A stretch of 56,594 nucleotides of DNA, taken from positions 1 to 56,594 of the forward strand of contig JAEWXO010000100.1 of the NCBI GenBank assembly GCA_023458875.1, written 5' to 3'. The notes under the pieces are model-generated. The model did no database searches and was not told the origin of the DNA. It was given only the letters and a program-made list of their open reading frames with translations. Below are positions 7,627 to 16,438 of this stretch, piece after piece. How positions within the stretch are numbered: position 1 is the stretch's first letter; the number at the start of each line of letters is the position of its first letter. This DNA comes from Bacillota bacterium. GTDB lineage: Bacteria; Bacillota; Clostridia; Oscillospirales; Ruminococcaceae. A program made the position numbers and the translations under genes.

Positions 7627-8889
7627 TTACTCTTTTTTACCTTCCAGTCCAAGAATTATATCCTCATGCATTATATATTGCTTGTATGTCGTTAAATCAG
7701 CAAGGTTAATCTCACCGTCTCTGAGTACATCGGCGTTTTTATATGCTTCATCAGAAAGCGTATAATCCCCGAGCATATGCAGCGATAACAATGACATATC
7801 TACAATATCGCAGGAGTTGTTACCGTCAAGATCTCCGGCATTGATAGACTGATCTATCCATACGGCCTTAAATTCCGGACTTTCCCCGAAGCTTTCGATT
7901 TTTATACGGAATTTACCGCCAGGTGCATAATATCTACCCTTATACTCCCATGCAAGAAGCTTTGAGCCTTCATTTGAAAATGTACACTCAGGAAAAATAA
8001 GATTCGTATCATATGTCTGAATAATTTTATCCATTGTTCCGGTCCCGCCGTTTGAATTAAACCTGATAGCTATTTGTATCGGTGTCCACACTGCTTCTAT
8101 AACTGTATCCTTATCAGGGATGACATATGTCTGTTCCAGTTTATATGATTTATCAATCGCCGGATCATACCAGCCGATTATTTTATAACCAAGCCTTGAA
8201 AGTCTTGAGCTGTCAGGAAGTTCAATCTTTGAACCCGGATATTTTACAAATGATACTTCTGTCAGACTAAGAACGCCCTCACTTGTACCTGTGCTGTATG
8301 TAAGAGTTATCGGATCAAGCCAGTCAGGACAAACATATGTATCCTTTTCAGGCATAATAAACTTTGTTTTAGGAGCGTAATATTCTCCGTTTACAAGCCA
8401 TCCGTTGAACTGAGCATTTCCGTTAAACATTGCATAATTCGGAAGTAAGATTTCTGTTCCCGGTACTACGGTGTGATCAACAAGAGGAAAATTATATCCG
8501 TATTTTGAAAGATCCTCGTATGTCAACATATAAACCGCAGTCCATACCGCCGTAAGCTTCATATTCTCCGGAGGCATCTTGATTACCTGACCTCTTTCGT
8601 AGGTGTTGACGCCGTCAGTCCACCCTGAATGTGAATATCCGTCACGTTTAAGTGCCCATACAGAAAGCTTTACATCTTTTCCTTCAGTCACAGGATCTGT
8701 CTGTGCTATCTTGCCTTCTCCGCCGTTCAAATCATATTCTATGGTATAGAGTGTCCCGGCATCATTTACCTCTGTCTGTTCTGTAACAGTGCTACCTGTA
8801 TCCTCAACAGCAGATATTCCTGTTATACCGGATGAACCAATACTTATTACTGCAGCGCAGATAAATGAAATATATTTCAGCTTATTCAT
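7627..8889 (-). CDS. Dockerin protein with four InlB B-type (Listeria-Bacteroides) repeats
   Basis: 420 aa. A signal peptide (1 to about 28) is followed by four modules of about 70 residues (about 49-116, 118-190, 195-265, 270-343). They show the InlB B-repeat/Flg_new pattern: xYDLNGGxG...GYxxxGW...G...MPxxxxxLxAVW. The second module is the most degenerate. The C-terminus (about 350-415) is a dockerin with calcium loops GDLDGNNSCDIVDM and ADVLRDGEINLADL, ending in a short Lys/Glu tail. There is no catalytic domain. In other secreted proteins such repeats are beta-grasp-like spacer or adhesion modules. Attached to a dockerin, the protein would be a non-catalytic cellulosome subunit, perhaps binding substrate or cell wall. 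Its gene sits 32 bp after a GH9 gene and directly before the VanY-like gene in one operon. Confidence 0.85.
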   Translation of the reverse strand: MNKLKYISFICAAVISIGSSGITGISAVEDTGSTVTEQTEVNDAGTLYTIEYDLNGGEGKIAQTDPVTEGKDVKLSVWALKRDGYSHSGWTDGVNTYERGQVIKMPPENMKLTAVWTAVYMLTYEDLSKYGYNFPLVDHTVVPGTEILLPNYAMFNGNAQFNGWLVNGEYYAPKTKFIMPEKDTYVCPDWLDPITLTYSTGTSEGVLSLTEVSFVKYPGSKIELPDSSRLSRLGYKIIGWYDPAIDKSYKLEQTYVIPDKDTVIEAVWTPIQIAIRFNSNGGTGTMDKIIQTYDTNLIFPECTFSNEGSKLLAWEYKGRYYAPGGKFRIKIESFGESPEFKAVWIDQSINAGDLDGNNSCDIVDMSLLSLHMLGDYTLSDEAYKNADVLRDGEINLADLTTYKQYIMHEDIILGLEGKKE

Positions 8890-8921
8890 TTTTTTATTTT
8901 CCTTCCGATTTTAAATTAATT

Positions 8922-11360
8922 TTACTGGGCGCCTAATTTTACAGGGTCCTTCATAATATACTGCTTCAGATGTGCCAGATCCGCAAGATCAGTCTGTCCG
9001 CTTGCATTTACATCACCGGCCTCTGTCTGCTTGTCATTAAACCTTACATCTCCTAAAATGTTCAGCGACAGCAATGTAAGATCTGAAATATCAACCTTTT
9101 TATCACCGTTTACATCGCCCGGTGCAAGTCTGTCAGATTCTTCAGGAGTCTGTTTTGATGTTGTTACAGGCTTCGTTGTTATCTTTGTTGTGGTGGTTTT
9201 TTCTGTTGCTGTTGTTACAGGCGGCTCGGTTACAACCGGAACAGAACCGTCAGGCTCAATTCCTCCTACCAGAACGCCGTCGCTGTATACACATATATAA
9301 TCTGTTCTCTCTACTGTTCCGAGGAAAGGATTTTCCTCGATTCTTATTCCCTTATGACTCCAATCATCGGCTGTATTCCACGAGTTTTTCCATGCATATG
9401 TCCCCAATGCAAACTGATATTTTTTGTTGGAATTTGCAATGGCATATCCTTCCCACTTAACCTCTACATAATAAATGTCATCCTTATAGTGGTGCGGTCC
9501 TGAAATTACTCCGTCATGTCCGGCTTCTTCATATGCCTGGTCGTATAATTCCTCAACAGTCATATTTTCCGGCTCTACAGATGACATTCCGGTTGCATCA
9601 AAGAAATATCGTACCGATGTGTTCTTTGATGGCTTTGCAACGTTTCCTGATACGAAAAACGTTATTTCCGATGCCTTTGGTCCGTCCGTCTGCACTATTT
9701 CGACACTGAAGGCATCTACCCAGTATGATTCAGGTCCCTGGTCAGGTGTAACAGGGTCAGGCGGAAAGTCAGGTGTTATTTTCATTGTATCATCCTTATA
9801 AAAATGATACAGTCCCGCACATGCACCTACAAATGCCGCATTGTAGTCAATCGTTACTTCGTTGTATATCCAGTCTGATGTAATATCATTATGTTCATCC
9901 TTTGAGTCAGGTCCTCCTACAAGTGCACCGTATAAAACATATCTGTGCTCGCGGGGATCCTCACATTTTGAAAGGCCTGAAGCCGCTCTGTGATGCGGGT
10001 ATTTAACTGAATTGTCGCTATATCCTACGACATAGCATCTGTTAAGAGGGTTTTCTCCGATAAGATAATCCATCTGGGATTTTGCCCAGTCACTGTATTC
10101 TCCGGCCTTGTCTCCATGATGCTTATCATATACCAGTGCAGCCAACTGGGTTGCCGTATTATAACGGGCTGAACCCCACACACTTAAAAAAGCATATCCT
10201 GTTGGTGACAGTGCAGCAACGCTTCCTGCCTTCCACTTTCTCGGAAGATCACCGGCCGCATTCCAGAAATTGCATTTTTCGTATTCTGTTTTTCCCTGAG
10301 CTTCAAGGAATTGTTTCATCATGCTGCCGTCCTGACCGTACATATCCTCAGCCTCAGCAAGCATAAACATTGTTCCCGCCCATACATCATTCCAGCAGTG
10401 TGTCCAGCATGATCCTGCATAATAGTCTATATTTTCAAGCACTATATCAAGGTAATGCTTATTCTGCGTACAAAGGTAAAGCCATATTGAAGCCCAGCAA
10501 TAATCATCTATCCACTTTGAAGATGAATAATATACTTTCGGTCCGTCATCATTGCATGATTTTTCATCACAGCTCTCTGCAAATCTGAATAATGCCTCAG
10601 CATAATCGAGATTTTTTTCTGCATATTCCGGGTCTTCGTCCTTAAAATTCATATAGTTTACTGCAAGCGATGCAGCAGCGGCAGCTACACAGTCAGTTGA
10701 AGGCAGATCCTTTGTAGCAAACCAGCCCCTTCTGAACATTTCATCTGCTTCAGGCGCATTCCAGTAGGCATGGTCTATATCACCGTCGCCCACCTGATAA
10801 CAGAATGCGACAACATCGCCATTATCGTCTCTGAATGTACATCTCATGAAATAGTCGTTAAAATATCTGAGTATTGTTTCAATATGATCATCCTGTTCCG
10901 TTTCAACATACTCATCTTTAAATTCATAGTAACCCCATCCGAGAGTAGAACCCGAATATGCCTCCGGCATTCCGAACTTTACATGGTCTCCGGCATCATG
11001 AAATCCTCCTGAAACATCAACACATCCGTCACCGTCAGGATCAAGGGCAGCAATATTTTCTTTTATAAAGCTGTCTGTCATATTTGTGTTTTTTGAATCA
11101 AGAGGCAGCTGTGCATCATATGTATGACAATCCGATCTCCACTTATAACGGTTATTTTCATTTACATCTGTTCCGCACATATTTGCATCATAAAAATACA
11201 TTGAATACTGCAATAACTTGGCGTAATTTTTCTCCACTTCAGAATTTGCCGCACTTACTGCTTCCGGCTCCGGAATAAATGATCTTAAGTTTGTACATGT
11301 GCCCAATACCGCAACACCAAGAGTAAATGCTGTAAGTCTTTTCAAAAATGATTTTCTCAT
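8922..11360 (-). CDS. GH9 cellulase with CBM3-like module and dockerin
   Basis: 812 aa, secreted. Signal peptide (1 to about 37), GH9 domain with a roughly 65-residue insert between the first helix (YAKLLQYSMYFYDAN) and the catalytic Asp pair in FHDAGDHVKF (Asp 122, Asp 125), proton donor Glu 501 in IYNEVTIDYNAAF. Then a diverged CBM3c-like module (about 543-690; VDAFSVEI...VRYFFDATGM...YAWKNSWNTADDWS), Thr-rich linker (about 715-745) and dockerin (748-812). It belongs to the same subfamily as the two GH9 genes at 13865-18976 but is the more diverged member: it lacks an insert of about 20 residues they carry and has a shorter linker. Its ATG overlaps the stop of the DUF3810 gene by 4 bp (ATGA), so translation is coupled. 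Confidence 0.95.
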   Translation of the reverse strand: MRKSFLKRLTAFTLGVAVLGTCTNLRSFIPEPEAVSAANSEVEKNYAKLLQYSMYFYDANMCGTDVNENNRYKWRSDCHTYDAQLPLDSKNTNMTDSFIKENIAALDPDGDGCVDVSGGFHDAGDHVKFGMPEAYSGSTLGWGYYEFKDEYVETEQDDHIETILRYFNDYFMRCTFRDDNGDVVAFCYQVGDGDIDHAYWNAPEADEMFRRGWFATKDLPSTDCVAAAAASLAVNYMNFKDEDPEYAEKNLDYAEALFRFAESCDEKSCNDDGPKVYYSSSKWIDDYCWASIWLYLCTQNKHYLDIVLENIDYYAGSCWTHCWNDVWAGTMFMLAEAEDMYGQDGSMMKQFLEAQGKTEYEKCNFWNAAGDLPRKWKAGSVAALSPTGYAFLSVWGSARYNTATQLAALVYDKHHGDKAGEYSDWAKSQMDYLIGENPLNRCYVVGYSDNSVKYPHHRAASGLSKCEDPREHRYVLYGALVGGPDSKDEHNDITSDWIYNEVTIDYNAAFVGACAGLYHFYKDDTMKITPDFPPDPVTPDQGPESYWVDAFSVEIVQTDGPKASEITFFVSGNVAKPSKNTSVRYFFDATGMSSVEPENMTVEELYDQAYEEAGHDGVISGPHHYKDDIYYVEVKWEGYAIANSNKKYQFALGTYAWKNSWNTADDWSHKGIRIEENPFLGTVERTDYICVYSDGVLVGGIEPDGSVPVVTEPPVTTATEKTTTTKITTKPVTTSKQTPEESDRLAPGDVNGDKKVDISDLTLLSLNILGDVRFNDKQTEAGDVNASGQTDLADLAHLKQYIMKDPVKLGAQ

Positions 11361-12493
11361 TTTAAACTCCCTTCTGTCTCATAATAGTCAAGTAAAAGCT
11401 TGACTTTTCTGCCATAGCTTGCTTTTCCGTCACTAACTCCGTTAAGCTTTAGTGATGTGTCAGTAAAAACATCCGATACATCATTGATAACATCTGTAGA
11501 TACAACTGCTTTTTCCTCTACTTCCTCCCATGCATCATATGTAAGAAAAACATTGTCATTGACTACACTGATATCCATAGAATTATGTATCGCATCAACC
11601 CTTTCAAGCTCACTTCTTTCTGTTATGCATTCATAAACATCATTTTCTATATAATTTATTACTGATAGATATCCACTATATCTGAATTGTGCACTGTCTG
11701 ATCCTGTACATGCAAGAAATGAAACAAATCCTGCTTCATCTTCAGGCATTATACCCTTAAGATGTGCATATTCATGACATATTGTGTCCGGATAATTTAT
11801 TGGGCTCATTAATTTATTGTAATTTACCTCAAGGGAAAACGGGAAAAATACTCCCATAAGATATTGCTGTGAAACAAACCCGGAAAACATTATCTTTTTA
11901 GGTTCAGGATAATAACCTGAAAGCTGAGGATATACAGCACTCAGTTTACGCATTGAATCACTGGCCGTTTTATAAAGATCATCTGTGAGAATAAAATTTC
12001 CGTTTTCATCACGTTCCACTTCGTCTGAAAGCTCATTAAGGTTATTTACTACAATTTCATAAAGCTTTACAAGCGATTCCGTCGGATATTCTTCAGGTGC
12101 CTCACTGAAATACTCATCTGAAAACGGTGTACAGTGATACATAATAAAACAATTCATTGTTTCTGTCGTAACAATAAACGCCATGATCCATAAAAATATC
12201 CTGAGTGCGGTAAACGAGATTTTATTTCTTTTTCCCTTTCCGAATATCATAAGGAGTATATACGCAATAGTCCCTGCAACAATAATCAAAACTGCAGCAA
12301 TTATCATAATCTCGCCAAGCGAAAAAGGAATGACTGACGATGCTCTGGAAAAAATATTTACCCAAACCGGCAGAATGTTTCCGGCATACCAGTCTGAAAA
12401 CGCCGTACTCAGCCATGAAGCCGCATTTAATATTATCATCAGAAGATAAATAAATATAAGTACCATATCGGCTTTTTTTATTTTTCTTTTCAT
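11357..12493 (-). CDS. DUF3810 family membrane protein with HEXXH metalloprotease motif
   Basis: 378 aa. Three predicted membrane segments (about 10-30, 60-84, 97-118) are followed by an extracytoplasmic domain carrying HEYAH (240-244), the zinc-binding HEXXH signature, with a downstream acidic EDEAGF as candidate third ligand (about 251-256). The motif context (YPDTICHEYAHLKG...EDEAGFVSFLAC) matches DUF3810, a family of predicted zinc-dependent membrane peptidases of unknown substrate. It sits between an expansin and a GH9 gene in one operon, overlapping the GH9 start by 4 bp. A role in processing or anchoring exported cellulosome proteins is possible; nothing in the sequence proves it. Confidence 0.75.
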   Translation of the reverse strand: MKRKIKKADMVLIFIYLLMIILNAASWLSTAFSDWYAGNILPVWVNIFSRASSVIPFSLGEIMIIAAVLIIVAGTIAYILLMIFGKGKRNKISFTALRIFLWIMAFIVTTETMNCFIMYHCTPFSDEYFSEAPEEYPTESLVKLYEIVVNNLNELSDEVERDENGNFILTDDLYKTASDSMRKLSAVYPQLSGYYPEPKKIMFSGFVSQQYLMGVFFPFSLEVNYNKLMSPINYPDTICHEYAHLKGIMPEDEAGFVSFLACTGSDSAQFRYSGYLSVINYIENDVYECITERSELERVDAIHNSMDISVVNDNVFLTYDAWEEVEEKAVVSTDVINDVSDVFTDTSLKLNGVSDGKASYGRKVKLLLDYYETEGSLK

Positions 12494-12554
12494 AATTTTA
12501 CCCCATAAAAATGTCTTTTTTATTTTCTGCTGAGTCAGCTATTCCCTTTATTTA

Positions 12555-13493
12555 TTATAAAGGAAACTGACTTTTCCCCTGTATTTTTTCATCAAGCACA
12601 AGAGGAATATCATAATCCACAATAACCTGTCCGTATATATCAGTAGCCCTGAATGTAAACGGTCCCTCCCCCATTTCCATACTCACAAAATAATTGTATG
12701 GTCTTCGTTTTATCTCGGCAAATTCTCCGTCTTTATTAAGATATTCAAGCTTTGCTATCGGATAACGATGATTCAGGAGCTGTACACCACACCAGAAAGG
12801 ACTGCTTCCCTCTTTAAATCTGTAGCTTACAGGTGCATCAGCAGCGGTATCCAGAGGCACTATTTTCCAACTGACAGGTACACGTCCTTTTTCAACCGGC
12901 GCAATAAGAGGAAAAGCATCTGTATACAGATCAAGATCACCTTTTTTACCCTCAGGCAATAAATCTGTCACAAGCATATTTATTGTGCCCAGCTCTCCTG
13001 TTACCTCAAGATATGCGCCGGCAAGCCTTGCATCATCATAATCGGCAAGATTCATTGCAACTATCCAGTAATCACGGGAAACCGGGTCAAGCATCGCACA
13101 TCCGCCCTCATATCCTCCACCGTAAAATGTACCTTCTCCTGTATGTACGGTACCCTTCGGCTCAAGAATTGCCGACTCATCTATAGGATATGTATATGGC
13201 ACATCGGGCTTTGGAAGCTTCTCACCTTTAAGTAAGTATTTAATAAGAAATGACGCATCTGCCGATGTAATTACACCGTCAGCGTTTATGTCGGCATTTT
13301 TACTTTGCGTTTCATCCGGCAAAAAAATACCAAGCAATGTTCCCTTCAGATAAATAAGGTCTGTTATATTTACTTTTGAATCAAGATTAATATCACCTGG
13401 ATCATATGGCATTTCCTGAGCTGAAACACCCACACCGGATACAGACAATATTCCGCACATAAATGCCATGCATATTTTTTTATAAAGCTTCAT
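12555..13493 (-). CDS. Cellulosomal expansin (EXLX1-like) with N-terminal dockerin
   Basis: 312 aa from the ATG at 13493, the first start giving a clean signal peptide (1 to about 25); an in-frame extension to 13580 has no signal sequence. A dockerin lies at the N-terminus (about 30-92; GDINLDSKVNITDL and ADINADGVITSADA), then a two-domain expansin. The double-psi barrel is seen in GEGTFYGGG and GAYLEVTG. Thr 122 and Asp 177/Asp 188 correspond to the conserved Thr and two Asp of EXLX1. The C-terminal CBM63-like domain (KEGSSPFWCGVQLLNHRYPIAKLEY...) has Phe-Trp where EXLX1 has the cellulose-binding Trp-Trp. Expansins loosen cellulose networks without hydrolysis. It is the first gene of a five-gene operon, behind a leader of about 230 nt. 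Confidence 0.9.
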   Translation of the reverse strand: MKLYKKICMAFMCGILSVSGVGVSAQEMPYDPGDINLDSKVNITDLIYLKGTLLGIFLPDETQSKNADINADGVITSADASFLIKYLLKGEKLPKPDVPYTYPIDESAILEPKGTVHTGEGTFYGGGYEGGCAMLDPVSRDYWIVAMNLADYDDARLAGAYLEVTGELGTINMLVTDLLPEGKKGDLDLYTDAFPLIAPVEKGRVPVSWKIVPLDTAADAPVSYRFKEGSSPFWCGVQLLNHRYPIAKLEYLNKDGEFAEIKRRPYNYFVSMEMGEGPFTFRATDIYGQVIVDYDIPLVLDEKIQGKSQFPL

Positions 13494-13607
13494 ATCTTCA
13501 GAACCTTTCCGCAATCTGCTGACTTTACAGAACTGTGCGCCAATGATAATGTCTGATATTTTCTGATTTACAGTTACCATTCCGCAATATATGCCTGAAA
13601 GTCAATG

Positions 13608-13655
13608 GCAACTGAATAACCCGCCGACTCGTTCCGGGTCGAAATTCCAGCCATA
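13608..13655 (+). repeat. Remnant of the dispersed palindromic element in the expansin leader
   Basis: Reads ACTGAATAAC, then CCGCCGACTC, loop, GGGTCGAAATTCC. This keeps the inner hairpin (CGACTC/GGGTCG with one G-T wobble) and a terminal-repeat-like end. The rest of the element is missing or too diverged to recognise. It would be transcribed (in antisense orientation) in the 5' leader of the expansin operon. Confidence 0.5.
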
Positions 13656-13733
13656 CTCACATCTTAAAAGCAACGATTTCATGCTTATTTCAGCATTACT
13701 GGACAATAAGCCGCAACTATCATACATATATTT

Positions 13734-13762
13734 ATTATATCATAAAGCCAAACGAGAGTAAA
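13734..13762 (-). promoter_or_regulatory. Promoter of the expansin operon
   Basis: Minus strand TTTACT (13762-13757), 17-bp spacer, TATAAT (13739-13734). It predicts a 5' leader of roughly 230 nt before the expansin ATG. Apart from this promoter, the element remnant and the terminator at 13819, I see nothing in 13494-13864. Confidence 0.65.
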
Positions 13763-13818
13763 TATTATTTTTGCTCAAATAAAACATGTGCATTATGTTC
13801 AAATACACTTTTATCTTA

Positions 13819-13855
13819 AAAAATGCTCCGTATCATTTAAGACGGAGCATTTTTT
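13819..13855. terminator. Terminator after the tandem GH9 pair
   Basis: Stem AAATGCTCCGT (13821-13831) / ACGGAGCATTT (13842-13852), flanked by A- and T-runs. It lies 10 bp beyond the GH9 stop at 13865. Confidence 0.88.
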
Positions 13856-13864
13856 CTGAATATA

Positions 13865-16408
13865 TTATTTTTTCTGCGGACCTAATACAACATCATCCTT
13901 CATTGTATACTGTTTCAGATGCGCAAGGTCGGCAAGATTTACTTCACCGCTGGTGTTTACATCGGCCGCACTCATAAAAGTACCTGACAGAGTCCTGTCT
14001 CCGATAAGATACTGACTCAGTATAGTAAGATCTGTTATATCAACTTTTTTGTTTCCGTCAAGATCTCCGTAATTAATTCCGTTATCTGACGGTACCTTCG
14101 TTGTTGTTTCCGCTTCAGTCTTTGAAGTATCAGGTCTTTTTGATGTTGTGACATTTGTCTGAGTTGTTTTAGCTGTTGTTGTATTTGTTGTTACAGTCGT
14201 GGTTACTGCCGGTGTTGTTATTACCGGTTCACTGCCGTCAGGCTCTATTCCACCGACAAGCACTCCGTTATCATATACACATATATACTTTGTTTTTTCC
14301 ACTGTGCCTTTAAACGGATCGGTTTCCTGTCTGAGTTCCTGGTGGCTCCAGTCATCGGACGGATCCCAGGAATTTCCCCATGCATATGTTCCAAGAGTGA
14401 ACTGGTACTTTTTGTTTGAATTGGCTATTACGTAGTCTTCCCACGCAATTTCAACATAATAAATATTATCCTTGTAGTGAACAGGTGTTTCTGACAATGT
14501 TGCTCCATGATCAGCTTCTATTTCAGCCTGATCATAAAGCTTCCTGAGAGTAAGCTCCTGTTGTCCTATTGATGCCATTCCTGTCGAATCAAAATAATAT
14601 CTTACTGAAAGGTTTTTGGATATCTTTGTTACATTTGAGCAGACATAGAATGTTACTTCTGTAGCCTTAGGCGAACCGTCCTGCTCTATATCAACGCAGA
14701 ATGCCTCTACCCAATACTTACCTGTCGGAGAGGTATCGCCGGGATTTGACGGATCATCTTCTTTATCTGTTACTGCCGGCGGAAAATCAGGTGTTACTTT
14801 CATGGAATCATCGCCAAAGAAATAATACTGACCTGCACATGCACCTACAAATGCCGCATTGTAGTCTATTGTTACTTCATTGTATATCCAGTCAGAGGTC
14901 AAATCCTTATGGTTATCTGACAAGTCCGGTCCTCCTACAAGTGCACCGTAAAGAACATATCTGTGTTCATCGAGGTCCTCACATTTTGAAAGGCCTGAAG
15001 CTGCTCTGTGGTGAGGATATTTTGCTGAAATATCACTGTAGCCTACTATATAGCAACGGTTAAGCGGATTTTCACCTAACAGATAATCCATCTGCGATTT
15101 TGCCCAGTCACTGTACTTTGATGCCTTATCTCCGTTATGCTTGTCATAAACAAGAGCAAGGAACTGTGTAGCCGTATTGTATCTTGCAGAACCCCACTGA
15201 TTGAGGAAGGCATATCCTGCCGGTGAAGTTTTCGGTGTATTTCCTGACATCCAGTTGTCAATAGTTTTTGCTATCTGACTCCACCAGTCAATATCTTCAT
15301 ATGGGCTCTTGTTCTGAAGCTTTATAAATCTGTCAACAAATTCTGTGCTCTTTTTACCTTCAATACCCTGAGTTGCTTTTCCGTACATATCATCGGCTTC
15401 ACCGAGCATGCACATAACTCCTGCCCAGACATCATTCCAGCAGAATGTCCAGCATGAAGGCGCATAGTAGTCAACATTTTTGAGGACTGTATCAATATAG
15501 GAATCCTCCTGCGTTGCCATATAAAGCCATATAGCCGCAAAGCAATAGTCATCAACCCATTTGGAGGATGTATAATACCCTTTAGGGCCGTCATCATTAC
15601 AAGCCTTTTTATCTGCTCTGTCAGCAAATTCATAAAGTGCTATCGCATAATCAAGATTCTTTTTTGCATATTCCGGATCTGAATCCTTAAAGTTCATGTA
15701 GTTTATTGCAAGAGAAGCAGACGCTATTGCAAGACAGTCTGTTGAAACCATTTCATCTGTAGCAAACCATCCGCGCCTGAACATTTCATCAACTTCAGGT
15801 GAGTTCCAGTAAGCGTGGTCAATATCACCGTCACCTACCTGATAACAGAACGCAATAGCCTTTCCGCTGTCATCAAGGTATGTACATTTCATAAAGTAAT
15901 CATTGAAATACCTGAGTATTGTTTCAGCATGCTCTGCCTGACCTGTAGCTTCGTATGCATCCCTGAATTCATAATATCCCCAGCCAACTGCAGCGCCTGA
16001 ATATCCTTCAGGCATACCGAACTTTACATGGTCTCCGGCATCATGATATCCTCCGGCAACATCAACGCATCCGTCACCGTCAGGATCAAGTATGTCTTTA
16101 TTCTTCGCAATGAAGCTGTCAGTCATATTTGTGTTTTTCGAATCAAGCGGAAGCTTTGCATCATATGTATGACAATTGCTTCTCCATGAATACTGTGAAT
16201 TTTCGTCTACACCTGTACCGCACATATTTGCATCATAAAAATACATTGAGTACTGCAATGCCTTTGCATAGTTAAGCTCGACACCTCCGGCATTCGCAAC
16301 AGATACATCCAGTATATCAGCAGCCGGAAAAACAGCTACTGCCGAAATCATTACAACTGCACTTACTGTAGCTGCTTTTATTCTGCTAAAAATACTTTTC
16401 TCATTCAT
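13865..16408 (-). CDS. GH9 cellulase with CBM3-like module and dockerin (tandem copy A)
   Basis: 847 aa, secreted. Signal peptide (1 to about 40), GH9 domain with base residues Asp 123 and Asp 126 (YHDAGDHVKF) and proton donor Glu 511 (IYNEVTIDYNAAF). Then a CBM3c-like module (about 575-725), a Thr-rich linker (about 740-778) and a dockerin (about 780-847; GDLDGNKKVDITDL, ADVNTSGEVNLADL). It is very similar along its whole length to the next gene upstream, including signature stretches such as QYSMYFYDANMCGTG; differences concentrate in the signal peptide, the linker and small patches. This is a clear tandem duplication. It starts 30 bp after the stop of that gene and ends at a strong terminator, so the two form a bicistron. 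Confidence 0.95.
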   Translation of the reverse strand: MNEKSIFSRIKAATVSAVVMISAVAVFPAADILDVSVANAGGVELNYAKALQYSMYFYDANMCGTGVDENSQYSWRSNCHTYDAKLPLDSKNTNMTDSFIAKNKDILDPDGDGCVDVAGGYHDAGDHVKFGMPEGYSGAAVGWGYYEFRDAYEATGQAEHAETILRYFNDYFMKCTYLDDSGKAIAFCYQVGDGDIDHAYWNSPEVDEMFRRGWFATDEMVSTDCLAIASASLAINYMNFKDSDPEYAKKNLDYAIALYEFADRADKKACNDDGPKGYYTSSKWVDDYCFAAIWLYMATQEDSYIDTVLKNVDYYAPSCWTFCWNDVWAGVMCMLGEADDMYGKATQGIEGKKSTEFVDRFIKLQNKSPYEDIDWWSQIAKTIDNWMSGNTPKTSPAGYAFLNQWGSARYNTATQFLALVYDKHNGDKASKYSDWAKSQMDYLLGENPLNRCYIVGYSDISAKYPHHRAASGLSKCEDLDEHRYVLYGALVGGPDLSDNHKDLTSDWIYNEVTIDYNAAFVGACAGQYYFFGDDSMKVTPDFPPAVTDKEDDPSNPGDTSPTGKYWVEAFCVDIEQDGSPKATEVTFYVCSNVTKISKNLSVRYYFDSTGMASIGQQELTLRKLYDQAEIEADHGATLSETPVHYKDNIYYVEIAWEDYVIANSNKKYQFTLGTYAWGNSWDPSDDWSHQELRQETDPFKGTVEKTKYICVYDNGVLVGGIEPDGSEPVITTPAVTTTVTTNTTTAKTTQTNVTTSKRPDTSKTEAETTTKVPSDNGINYGDLDGNKKVDITDLTILSQYLIGDRTLSGTFMSAADVNTSGEVNLADLAHLKQYTMKDDVVLGPQKK

Positions 16409-16438
16409 TCAGCTCTCATTCCTTTCAACAATAAAAAA

